Shown here one piece after another: positions 1 through 5,199 of a stretch of 8,366 nt of DNA. Source of the DNA: Coriobacteriales bacterium (GTDB taxonomy: Bacteria > Actinomycetota > Coriobacteriia > Coriobacteriales > UBA8131); contig JAIRTN010000017.1 of the NCBI GenBank assembly GCA_031254905.1, positions 1-8,366 of the forward strand. The letters run 5' to 3'. The notes beneath the pieces were generated by a model, which was given only the letters and a program-made list of their open reading frames with translations, was not told where the DNA came from and did no database searches. The position numbers and the translations under genes were made by a program. Within the stretch, counting starts at the first letter, position 1; the number at the start of each line of letters is the position of its first letter.

Positions 1-140
1 CGAGCCGCCACAAGGCTCAGTGGTGTTGACGACACTGATGCCGCCTGCCATGCAGGCACTCTTGCGCCACTAAGCAAAACAGTGTCGCCCGTCCGGCTTC
101 GCCGGTCGTGCTTTTCAGCAGCTGAAGCCGCCTTTAGTTC

Positions 141-166
141 AAAAAGTATCTGGCCAAAGGCCAGAT
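141..166 (-). terminator. Terminator-like hairpin, U tract on the minus strand
   Basis: An 8-bp perfect stem (148-155 pairs with 159-166, loop AAA on the plus strand) reads on the minus strand as ATCTGGCC-TTT-GGCCAGAT followed by ACTTTTTG. This is the form of an intrinsic terminator for leftward transcription. No leftward gene lies directly to its right, so the transcript it would end is unknown. On the plus strand the stem is followed about 7 nt later by CTTTT (173-177), so weak two-way function is possible. Confidence 0.4.
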
Positions 167-226
167 GAAGGGCTTTTAAGGAAAGCTGGCCGCTGCATGC
201 AAAAGTCCAACACGATGGCACCGTTT

Positions 227-237
227 TGGTATACAAT
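227..237 (+). promoter_or_regulatory. Candidate extended -10 promoter (upstream)
   Basis: TGG-TATACAAT at 227-237 has the TGn extension and a -10-like hexamer, read as TATACA (230-235) or TACAAT (232-237). No good -35 was found at the usual distance, which is tolerated for extended -10 promoters. It would give the M23 peptidase a leader of about 230 nt containing the stems at 248-333. Inference from sequence only. Confidence 0.3.
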
Positions 238-247
238 CATCAAATCA

Positions 248-333
248 GGGAGGTTGTAGGTACTCCCGCTCCTTCTAAACCATCAAAGAACCGCTCGCTC
301 GTCTGTTTAAAGGGACGATATTAAGAAGCGGTT
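248..333 (+). other. Structured leader segment upstream of M23 gene
   Basis: The 233-base stretch between the upstream promoter candidate and the start codon holds GGGAG/CTCCC (248-252/263-267). It also holds a nested hairpin: an outer 7-bp stem AACCGCT/AGCGGTT (289-295/327-333) and an inner 5-bp stem TCGTC/GACGA (299-303/314-318). No U tract follows, so it does not look like an intrinsic terminator. I tested it by eye against the c-di-AMP (ydaO) and c-di-GMP riboswitch cores, which are known ahead of wall hydrolase genes, and did not see their conserved segments. It may be an RNA regulatory element of unknown type or chance structure. Confidence 0.25.
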
Positions 334-393
334 ACTATGCAACTTCGTTACTCACACCGAGAAATAAGAAAAATAGCCTTTTGCCGAAAGATT

Positions 394-402
394 TGTTAAA
401 AT
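394..402 (+). promoter_or_regulatory. Candidate extended -10 promoter for M23 gene
   Basis: TGT-TAAAAT at 394-402 is an extended -10 element with five of six matches to TATAAT. It sits in an AT-rich stretch (361-432) unlike the flanking sequence. Initiation near 409 would give a leader of about 65 nt to the ATG at 474. No convincing -35 was seen. Confidence 0.4.
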
Positions 403-473
403 AGTTTACGGATTTGGATACCTGTTTGGTTTAACCCGATAGTACGTAGCATAAACGCAGCCGTGGAGATTAT

Positions 474-1580
474 ATGCAGACAGTCGTGAGACACCACAAA
501 AGAATAATGCAGGCCGTTCGAGTAGGGATGTGCATGGCGCTCATCCTTATCATGCTTCTTGCGGGCCTCCCCTTTGCGCCTCGTACCGCTTACGCGGTGA
601 CTTCGGCGGAAAAGCAGGCTGAGGCAGACGAAATGGTCAGACAACTCGATGCCCTGCAGACCGAAATCAGCCGGATAAACCGCGAACTCGATGACGCAAC
701 CGCCGCCCAAGAGGCCGCCTCCTTAAAGATGCAAGACGCGAAGGAGCGGGAGGATGCCGCCATAGCGCGCACCGCTGAGTTGCAGAGGCAACTCGCGGAA
801 CGTGCCGTGGAAGCCTACCGCAATAAAACCCCCACCTATCTTGACGTGCTGTTTGGCGCGAGTTCCTTTTCGGAGTTCATCAGTTCGTGGGACATGATTA
901 ACCGTCTGAACGTCCACGATACCCAGCTTACGCAAAACTCGAAGGACATACGCAAAGAGGCCGAGAGCGCCCGTCAGCTTTATAACGAGCAAGAGCGTAT
1001 CATAGCGGAGAAGAAGGCAGAGATTGCCAGCCTCAAGGTCGAAATGGAGGAGAAATCCGCCGAGATGCAGGCGGAGATTGTGCGCCTCAACGAGGAGGCT
1101 GCCGAACTGCTCGCCCAAGAGGAAGCAGCCGCGGAGGCTGCCCGTCTTGCCGCTGCGGCCGCGGCCATTGCCAACGGGTCATTAACCCCTGAGCAAATCG
1201 CCGCCTTGCCGAAATTTATACATCCCTGCCCTTCAGGAGTATTTACCTCGGGCTTTGGCTATCGCGACTTCGACCATTCCTTCCACATGGGTCTTGACCT
1301 CGGGGCACCGACGGGCACGCCCATCTACGCGGTGGCCGCCGGAACCGTCATTATCTCGGGCTATAGCTCCTCGGCGGGCAACTGGGTAGTCATATCGCAC
1401 GGTAGTGGCTTGGTGACAAAGTACATGCACGCCTCCGCCCTCTACGTCACCGCGGGACAATCCGTCAGCGCGGGCGAAACGATTGCCGCCGTGGGCAACA
1501 CCGGAAACTCATTCGGCGCGCATCTGCACTTCCAAGTTGAAATCGGCGGCACGGCCGTCAATCCCCTGCCCTTCCTGTAG
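474..1580 (+). CDS. Secreted coiled-coil M23 peptidoglycan endopeptidase
   Basis: A 368-residue exported murein hydrolase. The start is supported by GGAG at 465-468, five bases before the ATG. A signal peptide spans residues 1-41 (basic HHKR region, hydrophobic 20-33, cleavage after TAYA). Residues 43-120 and 155-232 are predicted coiled coil, joined by a segment (TYLDVLFGASSFSEF, 121-135) typical of PcsB/CwlO-type hydrolases. An Ala-rich linker (about 215-235) leads to a C-terminal LytM/M23 domain (about 250-368). The M23 zinc and catalytic residues are intact: HMGLD (H271, D275), YMH (H319) and HLHF (H350, H352). It is therefore probably an active endopeptidase cutting peptide cross-bridges, not a degenerate EnvC-type activator. 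In the PcsB family the coiled coil couples activity to FtsEX; whether that holds here is inference, as no ftsEX is in the window. The gene stands alone and converges on the DUF2064 gene. Confidence 0.93.
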   Translation: MQTVVRHHKRIMQAVRVGMCMALILIMLLAGLPFAPRTAYAVTSAEKQAEADEMVRQLDALQTEISRINRELDDATAAQEAASLKMQDAKEREDAAIARTAELQRQLAERAVEAYRNKTPTYLDVLFGASSFSEFISSWDMINRLNVHDTQLTQNSKDIRKEAESARQLYNEQERIIAEKKAEIASLKVEMEEKSAEMQAEIVRLNEEAAELLAQEEAAAEAARLAAAAAAIANGSLTPEQIAALPKFIHPCPSGVFTSGFGYRDFDHSFHMGLDLGAPTGTPIYAVAAGTVIISGYSSSAGNWVVISHGSGLVTKYMHASALYVTAGQSVSAGETIAAVGNTGNSFGAHLHFQVEIGGTAVNPLPFL

Positions 1581-1590
1581 ACGTAACACT

Positions 1591-1622
1591 GTGCGTGGGT
1601 GCGTGGCTGCGTGCGTGCGTGT
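1591..1622 (+). repeat. Four imperfect 8-nt tandem repeats (GTGCGTGG-like)
   Basis: Four consecutive 8-mers lie just after the M23 stop: GTGCGTGG, GTGCGTGG, CTGCGTGC and GTGCGTGT (1591-1598, 1599-1606, 1607-1614, 1615-1622). The tract is alternating purine-pyrimidine rich and runs into the hairpin at 1617-1635. It is noncoding and could be prone to slippage. Confidence 0.7.
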
Positions 1623-1635
1623 GCCGCGCACACGC
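1617..1635. other. 8-bp GC hairpin downstream of M23 gene
   Basis: GCGTGTGC (1617-1624) pairs perfectly with GCACACGC (1628-1635) across a 3-nt CGC loop. It overlaps the last tandem repeat unit. No U tract follows. It may protect the 3' end of the M23 transcript, or may be a by-product of the GT/CA-rich tract. Confidence 0.4.
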
Positions 1636-1655
1636 GCTCTGTGCGCGCGTAGCGC

Positions 1656-1690
1656 AACGAAGCCCTCGGACTTGTTCCGAGGGCTTCGTT
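1656..1690. terminator. Bidirectional terminator between convergent genes
   Basis: A 15-bp perfect stem: AACGAAGCCCTCGGA at 1656-1670 and its complement at 1676-1690, with a 5-nt loop. It lies between the M23 stop (1580) and the DUF2064 stop (1734), which converge, so one symmetrical hairpin could serve both. The stem begins with AA and ends with TT, giving only a minimal U tract either way; strong U tracts are often absent in high-GC Gram-positives. The palindrome TATACGTATA (1690-1699) follows directly. Confidence 0.8.
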
Positions 1691-1733
1691 ATACGTATAC
1701 GGCTTTGTGATTCTCGTTTTGCGCGGGGCTCCC

Positions 1734-2582
1734 CTAGGAAGTCTGCTCCTCGCTCGGCGGCGTTCCCACCCTGATGCCTCGCCAGTCAACCCAAGCAAGA
1801 AAGCGCTCAGGCACGTAGAGGTCGGGCTGGAACTGCCGGCTGTACTGCGCGGCACGGGCGAGCGATGTCGCGTGGGCAAAGTCGCTCACGTCGTCGATGC
1901 CCGCAACCGGCATCATCGAGGCCATAGGAATCTCGTTTGCCTGCGCCTTCTCGACATAGGCATCGAGAGCGGGACGTCCGTTTACGTCATCGTAGACGCC
2001 TTGGTGGTCTATCTCGGTATCGCGGGTCCATCCGATGACGCTGATGCCAACCTCTTGGCAAGGGGCTTGGACGATGCCGCCCTTCTCACTCGTCGAAAGG
2101 AAGTACTGCAGCCAGCGCATGCCGTTTACCACATGCTCACGCGGCAGCAGGGGGATGTCGGCGCCAACGCTGAGAACGCTGTCGAAGCCTTCATCGAATA
2201 TCTGCCGAAACGCGCTGTCGAGATGCTCGTCGTAATTGGTCCCCTCATCAACGATATAAGTGAACTCACGCGGCCACTGGCCTATCTCCTCAAAAGTCTG
2301 GCGCATAGCATCGACATTCTCCGCAGGCGTAGTCGATATGAAGAAGGAATACGTCAACTCGTCGGCTGTTGAATCGGTCGAGCGTTCGAGAATGTTTTCC
2401 ATCTCAAGTTCGTGCAGGGCAAGGCAGCAGAGTTCGGCAACATCGAACATGCTGCGACGAAATATTTCCGCAGCCTCCTCCCGCGAGAAAGGGCCACCCT
2501 TTTCTTTCGTCAGACGTGTTTTTACGATGCCCGGAATGGGCGGTCTGGCAAACAGAAGGAGCGCGTGTTTCCTCGTAGCCAT
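1734..2582 (-). CDS. DUF2064 / GT-A-fold glycosyltransferase-like protein
   Basis: A 282-residue cytoplasmic protein with no signal peptide or membrane span. The N-terminal LLLFARPPIPGIVKTRL (8-24) is the hallmark of the DUF2064 (TIGR04282) family, in the GT-A/nucleotidyltransferase fold, where the K-T-R-L segment belongs to the nucleotide-binding loop. GADIPLL (140-146) matches the family's G-S/A-D-x-P-x-L metal or nucleotide site, and GIDDVSDF (228-235) fits the late acidic motif. Members usually run about 200-230 residues; extra length here lies in an insertion around 60-90 and a C-terminal tail after about 245. Start choice: AAAGAGGT about 7 bases before the ATG. The function of the family is poorly defined; a nucleotide-sugar transferase or nucleotidyltransferase role is inference. 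It lies 259 bp after the phosphoribosyltransferase stop, so it is probably not tightly co-transcribed. Confidence 0.85.
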   Translation of the reverse strand: MATRKHALLLFARPPIPGIVKTRLTKEKGGPFSREEAAEIFRRSMFDVAELCCLALHELEMENILERSTDSTADELTYSFFISTTPAENVDAMRQTFEEIGQWPREFTYIVDEGTNYDEHLDSAFRQIFDEGFDSVLSVGADIPLLPREHVVNGMRWLQYFLSTSEKGGIVQAPCQEVGISVIGWTRDTEIDHQGVYDDVNGRPALDAYVEKAQANEIPMASMMPVAGIDDVSDFAHATSLARAAQYSRQFQPDLYVPERFLAWVDWRGIRVGTPPSEEQTS

Positions 2583-2683
2583 GAATCTACCTCTTTCTGG
2601 ACCATGGGCTAAGGTTGCGACGCATTTTGGTTTCGTCCCCCATCAACAACCCACGAATCCGCTCTCTTATTTCATACCTATCT

Positions 2684-2689
2684 AGTATA
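2684..2689 (-). promoter_or_regulatory. Candidate -10 box for DUF2064 gene
   Basis: On the minus strand TATACT (five of six to TATAAT) lies about 100 bases before the ATG at 2582, in the AT-rich part of the 259-bp gap. The best upstream match to -35 is TTGTAC (2711-2716), but the 21-nt spacer is too long for a good sigma-70-type promoter. A second -10-like TACAAT lies at 2708-2713. Tentative. Confidence 0.25.
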
Positions 2690-2817
2690 GCGGATTGTAA
2701 GCCCAAGATTGTACAACATGCCAAGGGAAGTATCGATGTTTTTTATCTCGCCGATTGGCAAGCGCAAATTTCCCTCCATAACACCCGAAACATTGCGAGG
2801 AGAAGCTCGGTCGGAGC

Positions 2818-2833
2818 GCCTCGTTATAGAGGC
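2818..2833 (-). terminator. Weak hairpin after phosphoribosyltransferase stop
   Basis: GCCTC/GAGGC (2818-2822/2829-2833) with a 6-nt AT-rich loop lies 9 bases past the phosphoribosyltransferase stop on the minus strand. Only 5 bp and no U tract, so it is at best a weak terminator. Confidence 0.2.
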
Positions 2834-2841
2834 ACAGGTGG

Positions 2842-3456
2842 TCAGATGCCGTCCTGAGTGGGGATGTAAGGGGTGGTGGCGGGGAGGGGGATGTGGGCGA
2901 GGCTGACGATGGGGACGTCGCGAAACGCGGTGCGCTTCTCGGCTTCTGTCAAAACCGCGGCGATGGCGCTTATCTCGAAGCCCACTTTTTCTGCCATGTT
3001 GAAGATGGCCGCGAGGGTTCCCCCGGTGGATACGACGTCATCCACCACGCAGACGCGTCTGCCTTTGAGCAAATCCGCCTGATCTTCGCCGAGCCAGAAG
3101 GTCTGCGGGGCCTTGGTCGTGATGGACTGCACCCCTACGGCCATCGGATTTTTCATGTAGAGTTTCCGGCTTTTGCGTAATACCACATAGTCTTTGTTGC
3201 CGAGGCGGTTTGTCAGTTCCTGCGCCAGCGCAATCGCCTTGGATTCGGCCGTTAAGACCAAGTCGAAACTCTCGGCGATTCCCGCCGCGCGCAGACCATC
3301 GAGCAGAAAGCCCGCTGCAAGACCGTTGAGACGATTGCGACCCATGAGGTCAAGCGCGTATATCGCGAAGCCCTCAGAATCCGTGACCAAGGGCAACTCT
3401 ACCGTGCAGTTTTCGCCCCATGTTACGGGCCACGTTGCTGGCCATTGTGCGGTCAT
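2842..3456 (-). CDS. Adenine-type phosphoribosyltransferase (COG0503)
   Basis: A type I phosphoribosyltransferase that would join a purine base to PRPP in nucleotide salvage in the cytoplasm. The PRPP-binding motif VCVVDDVVSTGG is complete (residues 135-146 of the 204-residue form). TAESK (69-73) and the RKSRKLY segment (94-100), followed by V-x-S-I-T-T, match adenine phosphoribosyltransferase-like proteins. The base is not certain from sequence; adenine or another 6-substituted purine is likely. Start: the frame is open to an ATG at 3477, but that ATG has no ribosome binding site, while the ATG at 3456 has GGTGA five bases upstream (3462-3466). The promoter candidate at 3486-3514 would also place the transcript start at about 3479, leaving no leader for the longer form. 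The N-terminus is Trp-rich (WPATWPVTW). It follows the purine permease by 165 bp, which fits a salvage role. Confidence 0.88.
   Translation of the reverse strand: MTAQWPATWPVTWGENCTVELPLVTDSEGFAIYALDLMGRNRLNGLAAGFLLDGLRAAGIAESFDLVLTAESKAIALAQELTNRLGNKDYVVLRKSRKLYMKNPMAVGVQSITTKAPQTFWLGEDQADLLKGRRVCVVDDVVSTGGTLAAIFNMAEKVGFEISAIAAVLTEAEKRTAFRDVPIVSLAHIPLPATTPYIPTQDGI
2860..2897 (+). other. G-quadruplex motif in 3' end of phosphoribosyltransferase
   Basis: Plus-strand G runs at 2860-2863, 2870-2873, 2881-2884 and 2886-2890 are joined by loops of 6, 7 and 1 nt, meeting the usual G3+N1-7 rule. A fifth run follows at 2895-2897. It overlaps the last codons of the minus-strand gene, so the G-rich strand is the template. 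The encoded tail is the Pro/Thr-rich C-terminus. Folding in vivo is not shown. Confidence 0.6.
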
Positions 3457-3461
3457 AGCGC

Positions 3462-3466
3462 TCACC
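3462..3466 (-). promoter_or_regulatory. Ribosome binding site deciding the 3456 start
   Basis: GGTGA on the minus strand, five bases before the ATG at 3456, matches the 3' part of the AGGAGGTGA consensus. The longer start at 3477 has no comparable site. AAGGA (3468-3472) lies too close to 3477 or too far from 3456 to decide. Confidence 0.5.
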
Positions 3467-3485
3467 ATCCTTACCATGTATGTCT

Positions 3486-3514
3486 ATGATACTTCGCCAC
3501 GTGAGTGTCGTCCA
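3486..3514 (-). promoter_or_regulatory. Candidate promoter of phosphoribosyltransferase gene
   Basis: On the minus strand TGGACG (3509-3514, four of six to TTGACA) is separated by exactly 17 bases from TATCAT (3486-3491, five of six to TATAAT). Predicted initiation near 3479 gives a leader of about 23 nt to the ATG at 3456. Confidence 0.5.
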
Positions 3515-3535
3515 GACGGTGACTCTCCCCTGCCG

Positions 3536-3565
3536 GCCGCGGACGCGCTATTCGCCGTCCGCGGC
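3536..3565 (-). terminator. Hairpin between purine permease and phosphoribosyltransferase
   Basis: A 10-bp perfect stem GCCGCGGACG/CGTCCGCGGC (3536-3545/3556-3565, 10-nt loop) lies 57 bases past the purine permease stop and just upstream of the phosphoribosyltransferase promoter candidate. There is no U tract on the minus strand. It could end the permease transcript or lower read-through into the next gene. Confidence 0.5.
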
Positions 3566-3621
3566 ATGGCATGAAGGGGCGGGTTGAAGTCGTTGCGTGC
3601 CGTCCTTCTCCCCATTTATCC

Positions 3622-5046
3622 CTACATCACCGCGGTGATGATGAAGTTGCACAGAAAGAGCATGGTGACAATGATGAGGACCGGATGAATTTCGTGGGCC
3701 TTGCCGGAGACCAGTTTGAGGATGCAGTAGAACAGGAATCCGATGGCGATGCCGGTTGAGATGCTGTAGAAGAAGGCCATCATGGTTGCGGCGAAGAAGG
3801 CCGGGATGGCCTCGGTGTAGTTGTGCCAGTCGATGTCTTTGAGCGGGACGGCCATGAGGACGCCGACGATGATGAGCGCGGGCGCGGTGGCCCAGCCGGG
3901 GACGGCTTGCACGAGGGGCGCGAAGACGATGGAGAGCAAGAAGCAAAGTGCGGTGGTCAGCGCCGTGAGGCCGGTGCGGCCGCCTGCCGCGATGCCGGCG
4001 GAGGATTCGACGTAGGTTGTGGTGTTGGAGGTGCCGAGCAGGGCGCCGATGGAGGTGGCGAGCGAGTCGGCGAGCAGGGCTTTGTCGAGGCGCGTCTTGA
4101 AGCCCTTGGTGGCAGCGATGTTGTCGAGTTCTTCGTCGCTGAAGATGCCCGTGCTGCGGCCGGTTCCGACGAAGGTGCCGATGGTGTCGAAGATGTCGGT
4201 CAGCGAGAAGGCGAAGATAGTGACCAGCACCAAGATGATGGTTGCGGGGTCTTCGAAAAGTGAGGGGATGGTTATGACGGCCTGCCCAAACACGGTTCCA
4301 AGCTGCGCAAACGAGTCGCCTAGACCCGCGAAGTAGCTTGAGAAGTCGAAGTTGACTTGTCCGAAGATGGCGCCGATTATCGTTGAGGCGATGATGGAGA
4401 TGAGGATTGCGCCGGGGACTTTGCGCGCCACGAGAATCGCCATCAGGAGGATTGAGACTACAGCCAGCACGAGGGTGAGAGTGTTGATGGGGACGATGGC
4501 GGGTACCGCGGCCGAGCCCGCCACGATGGTGGTGGTTGTCGGGTTGCCGTCGCCTAAGAGTTGATAGGTGCCGGGGTCGCTGGTGAATTGCAGGAGGCCG
4601 GCGTTCTTGATGCCGATGTAGGCGATGAAGATGCCGATGCCGGCGCCGATGGCGCACTGGAGTACGCGGGGAATCGACGCGATGATGTGCTTGCGCACGC
4701 GCGTGACGGTGATGACGAAGTTGATGATGCCACAGATGAATACCATACCGAGTGCCTGCTGCCAGCTAAATCCCAGCCCGAAGCAGACGGTGAACGTGAA
4801 GAAGGCGTTTAGCCCCATGCCGGGCGCTTGGGCGTAGGGAACATTGGCGAGCGCCATCATGATGGTTCCGACGGCAGCCGCGATGCAGGTCGCTAAGATG
4901 ACCGCCCCGACGGGAATACCCGTTTGGCTGAGGATGGATTGATTCACGAAGATGATGTAGGCCATCGTGAAGAAAGTCACCAATCCCGCGATGACTTCCG
5001 TTCGGACATTTGTCCCGTACTCCTGCAACTTGAACAACTTTGACAT
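3622..5046 (-). CDS. NCS2/AzgA-like purine permease
   Basis: A 474-residue polytopic membrane transporter of the AzgA branch (PbuG/PbuO, AdeP/GhxP type), expected to import guanine, hypoxanthine or adenine by proton symport. The family features are all present: TRTEVIAGLVTFFTMAYIIFVN near the N-terminus (residues 15-35), GMGLNAFFTFTV (76-87), TDIFDTIGTFVG (283-294), and ADSLATSIGALLGTSNTTTY followed by VESSAG (326-351). Length is typical and no domain is missing. Start: AAGGAG and GGGAG lie just upstream of the ATG; there is no other nearby Met. The leader predicted from the promoter candidate is only about 35 nt, so there is no room for a purine riboswitch. The exact base transported cannot be told from sequence. 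The next gene downstream is a phosphoribosyltransferase, which would trap the imported base as a nucleotide. Confidence 0.93.
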   Translation of the reverse strand: MSKLFKLQEYGTNVRTEVIAGLVTFFTMAYIIFVNQSILSQTGIPVGAVILATCIAAAVGTIMMALANVPYAQAPGMGLNAFFTFTVCFGLGFSWQQALGMVFICGIINFVITVTRVRKHIIASIPRVLQCAIGAGIGIFIAYIGIKNAGLLQFTSDPGTYQLLGDGNPTTTTIVAGSAAVPAIVPINTLTLVLAVVSILLMAILVARKVPGAILISIIASTIIGAIFGQVNFDFSSYFAGLGDSFAQLGTVFGQAVITIPSLFEDPATIILVLVTIFAFSLTDIFDTIGTFVGTGRSTGIFSDEELDNIAATKGFKTRLDKALLADSLATSIGALLGTSNTTTYVESSAGIAAGGRTGLTALTTALCFLLSIVFAPLVQAVPGWATAPALIIVGVLMAVPLKDIDWHNYTEAIPAFFAATMMAFFYSISTGIAIGFLFYCILKLVSGKAHEIHPVLIIVTMLFLCNFIITAVM

Positions 5047-5086
5047 CTCTCCCTGCTCCTTCCTGTGAAGATATCGGTGTATCCAA

Positions 5087-5113
5087 ATAATACATCAAAC
5101 AGGAGGGTGACAA
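5087..5113 (-). promoter_or_regulatory. Candidate promoter of purine permease gene
   Basis: On the minus strand TTGTCA (5108-5113, five of six to TTGACA) and TATTAT (5087-5092, five of six to TATAAT) are good hexamers, but the spacer is 15 nt, shorter than ideal. Initiation would fall near 5080. Confidence 0.45.
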
Positions 5114-5130
5114 GAGGGTAACGGGACGAC

Positions 5131-5157
5131 TTTCGAAACAACGCGGGGAGCGTTGTT
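5131..5157 (-). terminator. Intrinsic terminator after hpf
   Basis: On the minus strand AACAACGC-TCCCC-GCGTTGTT (8-bp stem 5137-5144/5150-5157) is followed by TCGAAA, with TTGTTTC spanning the 3' arm. It lies 43 bases beyond the hpf stop and upstream of the purine permease promoter, so it would separate the two genes. Confidence 0.55.
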
Positions 5158-5189
5158 GTTATGGGCGCCGGGGGCGTTGTTGTTATGGG
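5150..5189. repeat. 16-nt direct repeat, period 24
   Basis: GCGTTGTTGTTATGGG occurs at 5150-5165 and again, identical, at 5174-5189, between hpf and the purine permease. Each copy carries the GCGTTGTT arm of the hpf terminator stem, so either copy could pair with AACAACGC at 5137-5144. Confidence 0.85.
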
Positions 5190-5199
5190 GTAGGAGCGG

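Larger units (their letters stand above)
1..240. other. Hairpin-rich region without a supported gene
   Basis: No convincing coding region lies here. Several short perfect inverted repeats follow one another: 2-6/14-18, 18-22/33-37, 43-48/52-57, 93-97/101-105, 114-118/122-126 and 148-155/159-166, plus a wobble-containing stem 170-177/201-208. The plus strand is open from the left edge to a TGA at 166-168 in one frame and to a TAA at 71-73 in another, so the 3' end of an upstream gene could enter the window. The minus strand is open from a TTG at 236-234 to the left edge, but that frame has no ATG in the window and no ribosome binding site was recognised. The translations resemble no family I know. 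It could be a structured RNA, a dispersed intergenic repeat, or the tail of a gene outside the window. Confidence 0.4.

Noticed and set aside
1..240. SRP RNA, tmRNA, RNase P RNA or tRNA at the left edge
   Set aside because: None of the conserved core sequences of these RNAs was seen on either strand.
240..345. c-di-AMP (ydaO) or c-di-GMP riboswitch ahead of the M23 gene
   Set aside because: The stems are present but the conserved core segments of those riboswitches could not be found by eye; a covariance search would decide.
1707..2372. A 221-codon plus-strand frame opposite the DUF2064 gene
   Set aside because: It mirrors the coding gene in a GC-rich region and starts inside the convergent junction without a ribosome binding site.
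2615..2906. Two short plus-strand frames in the gap before the DUF2064 gene
   Set aside because: They run into the antisense of the phosphoribosyltransferase, resemble no family and lack ribosome binding sites.
3410..3456. WPATWPVTW as a functional Trp repeat
   Set aside because: It is a short, poorly constrained N-terminal segment; two similar units are not enough to call a repeat domain.
3548..4657. A 369-codon minus-strand frame overlapping the purine permease
   Set aside because: Its translation is almost all Arg, His, Pro and Leu, typical of an out-of-frame reading of GC-rich DNA, and the permease in the other frame is clearly real.
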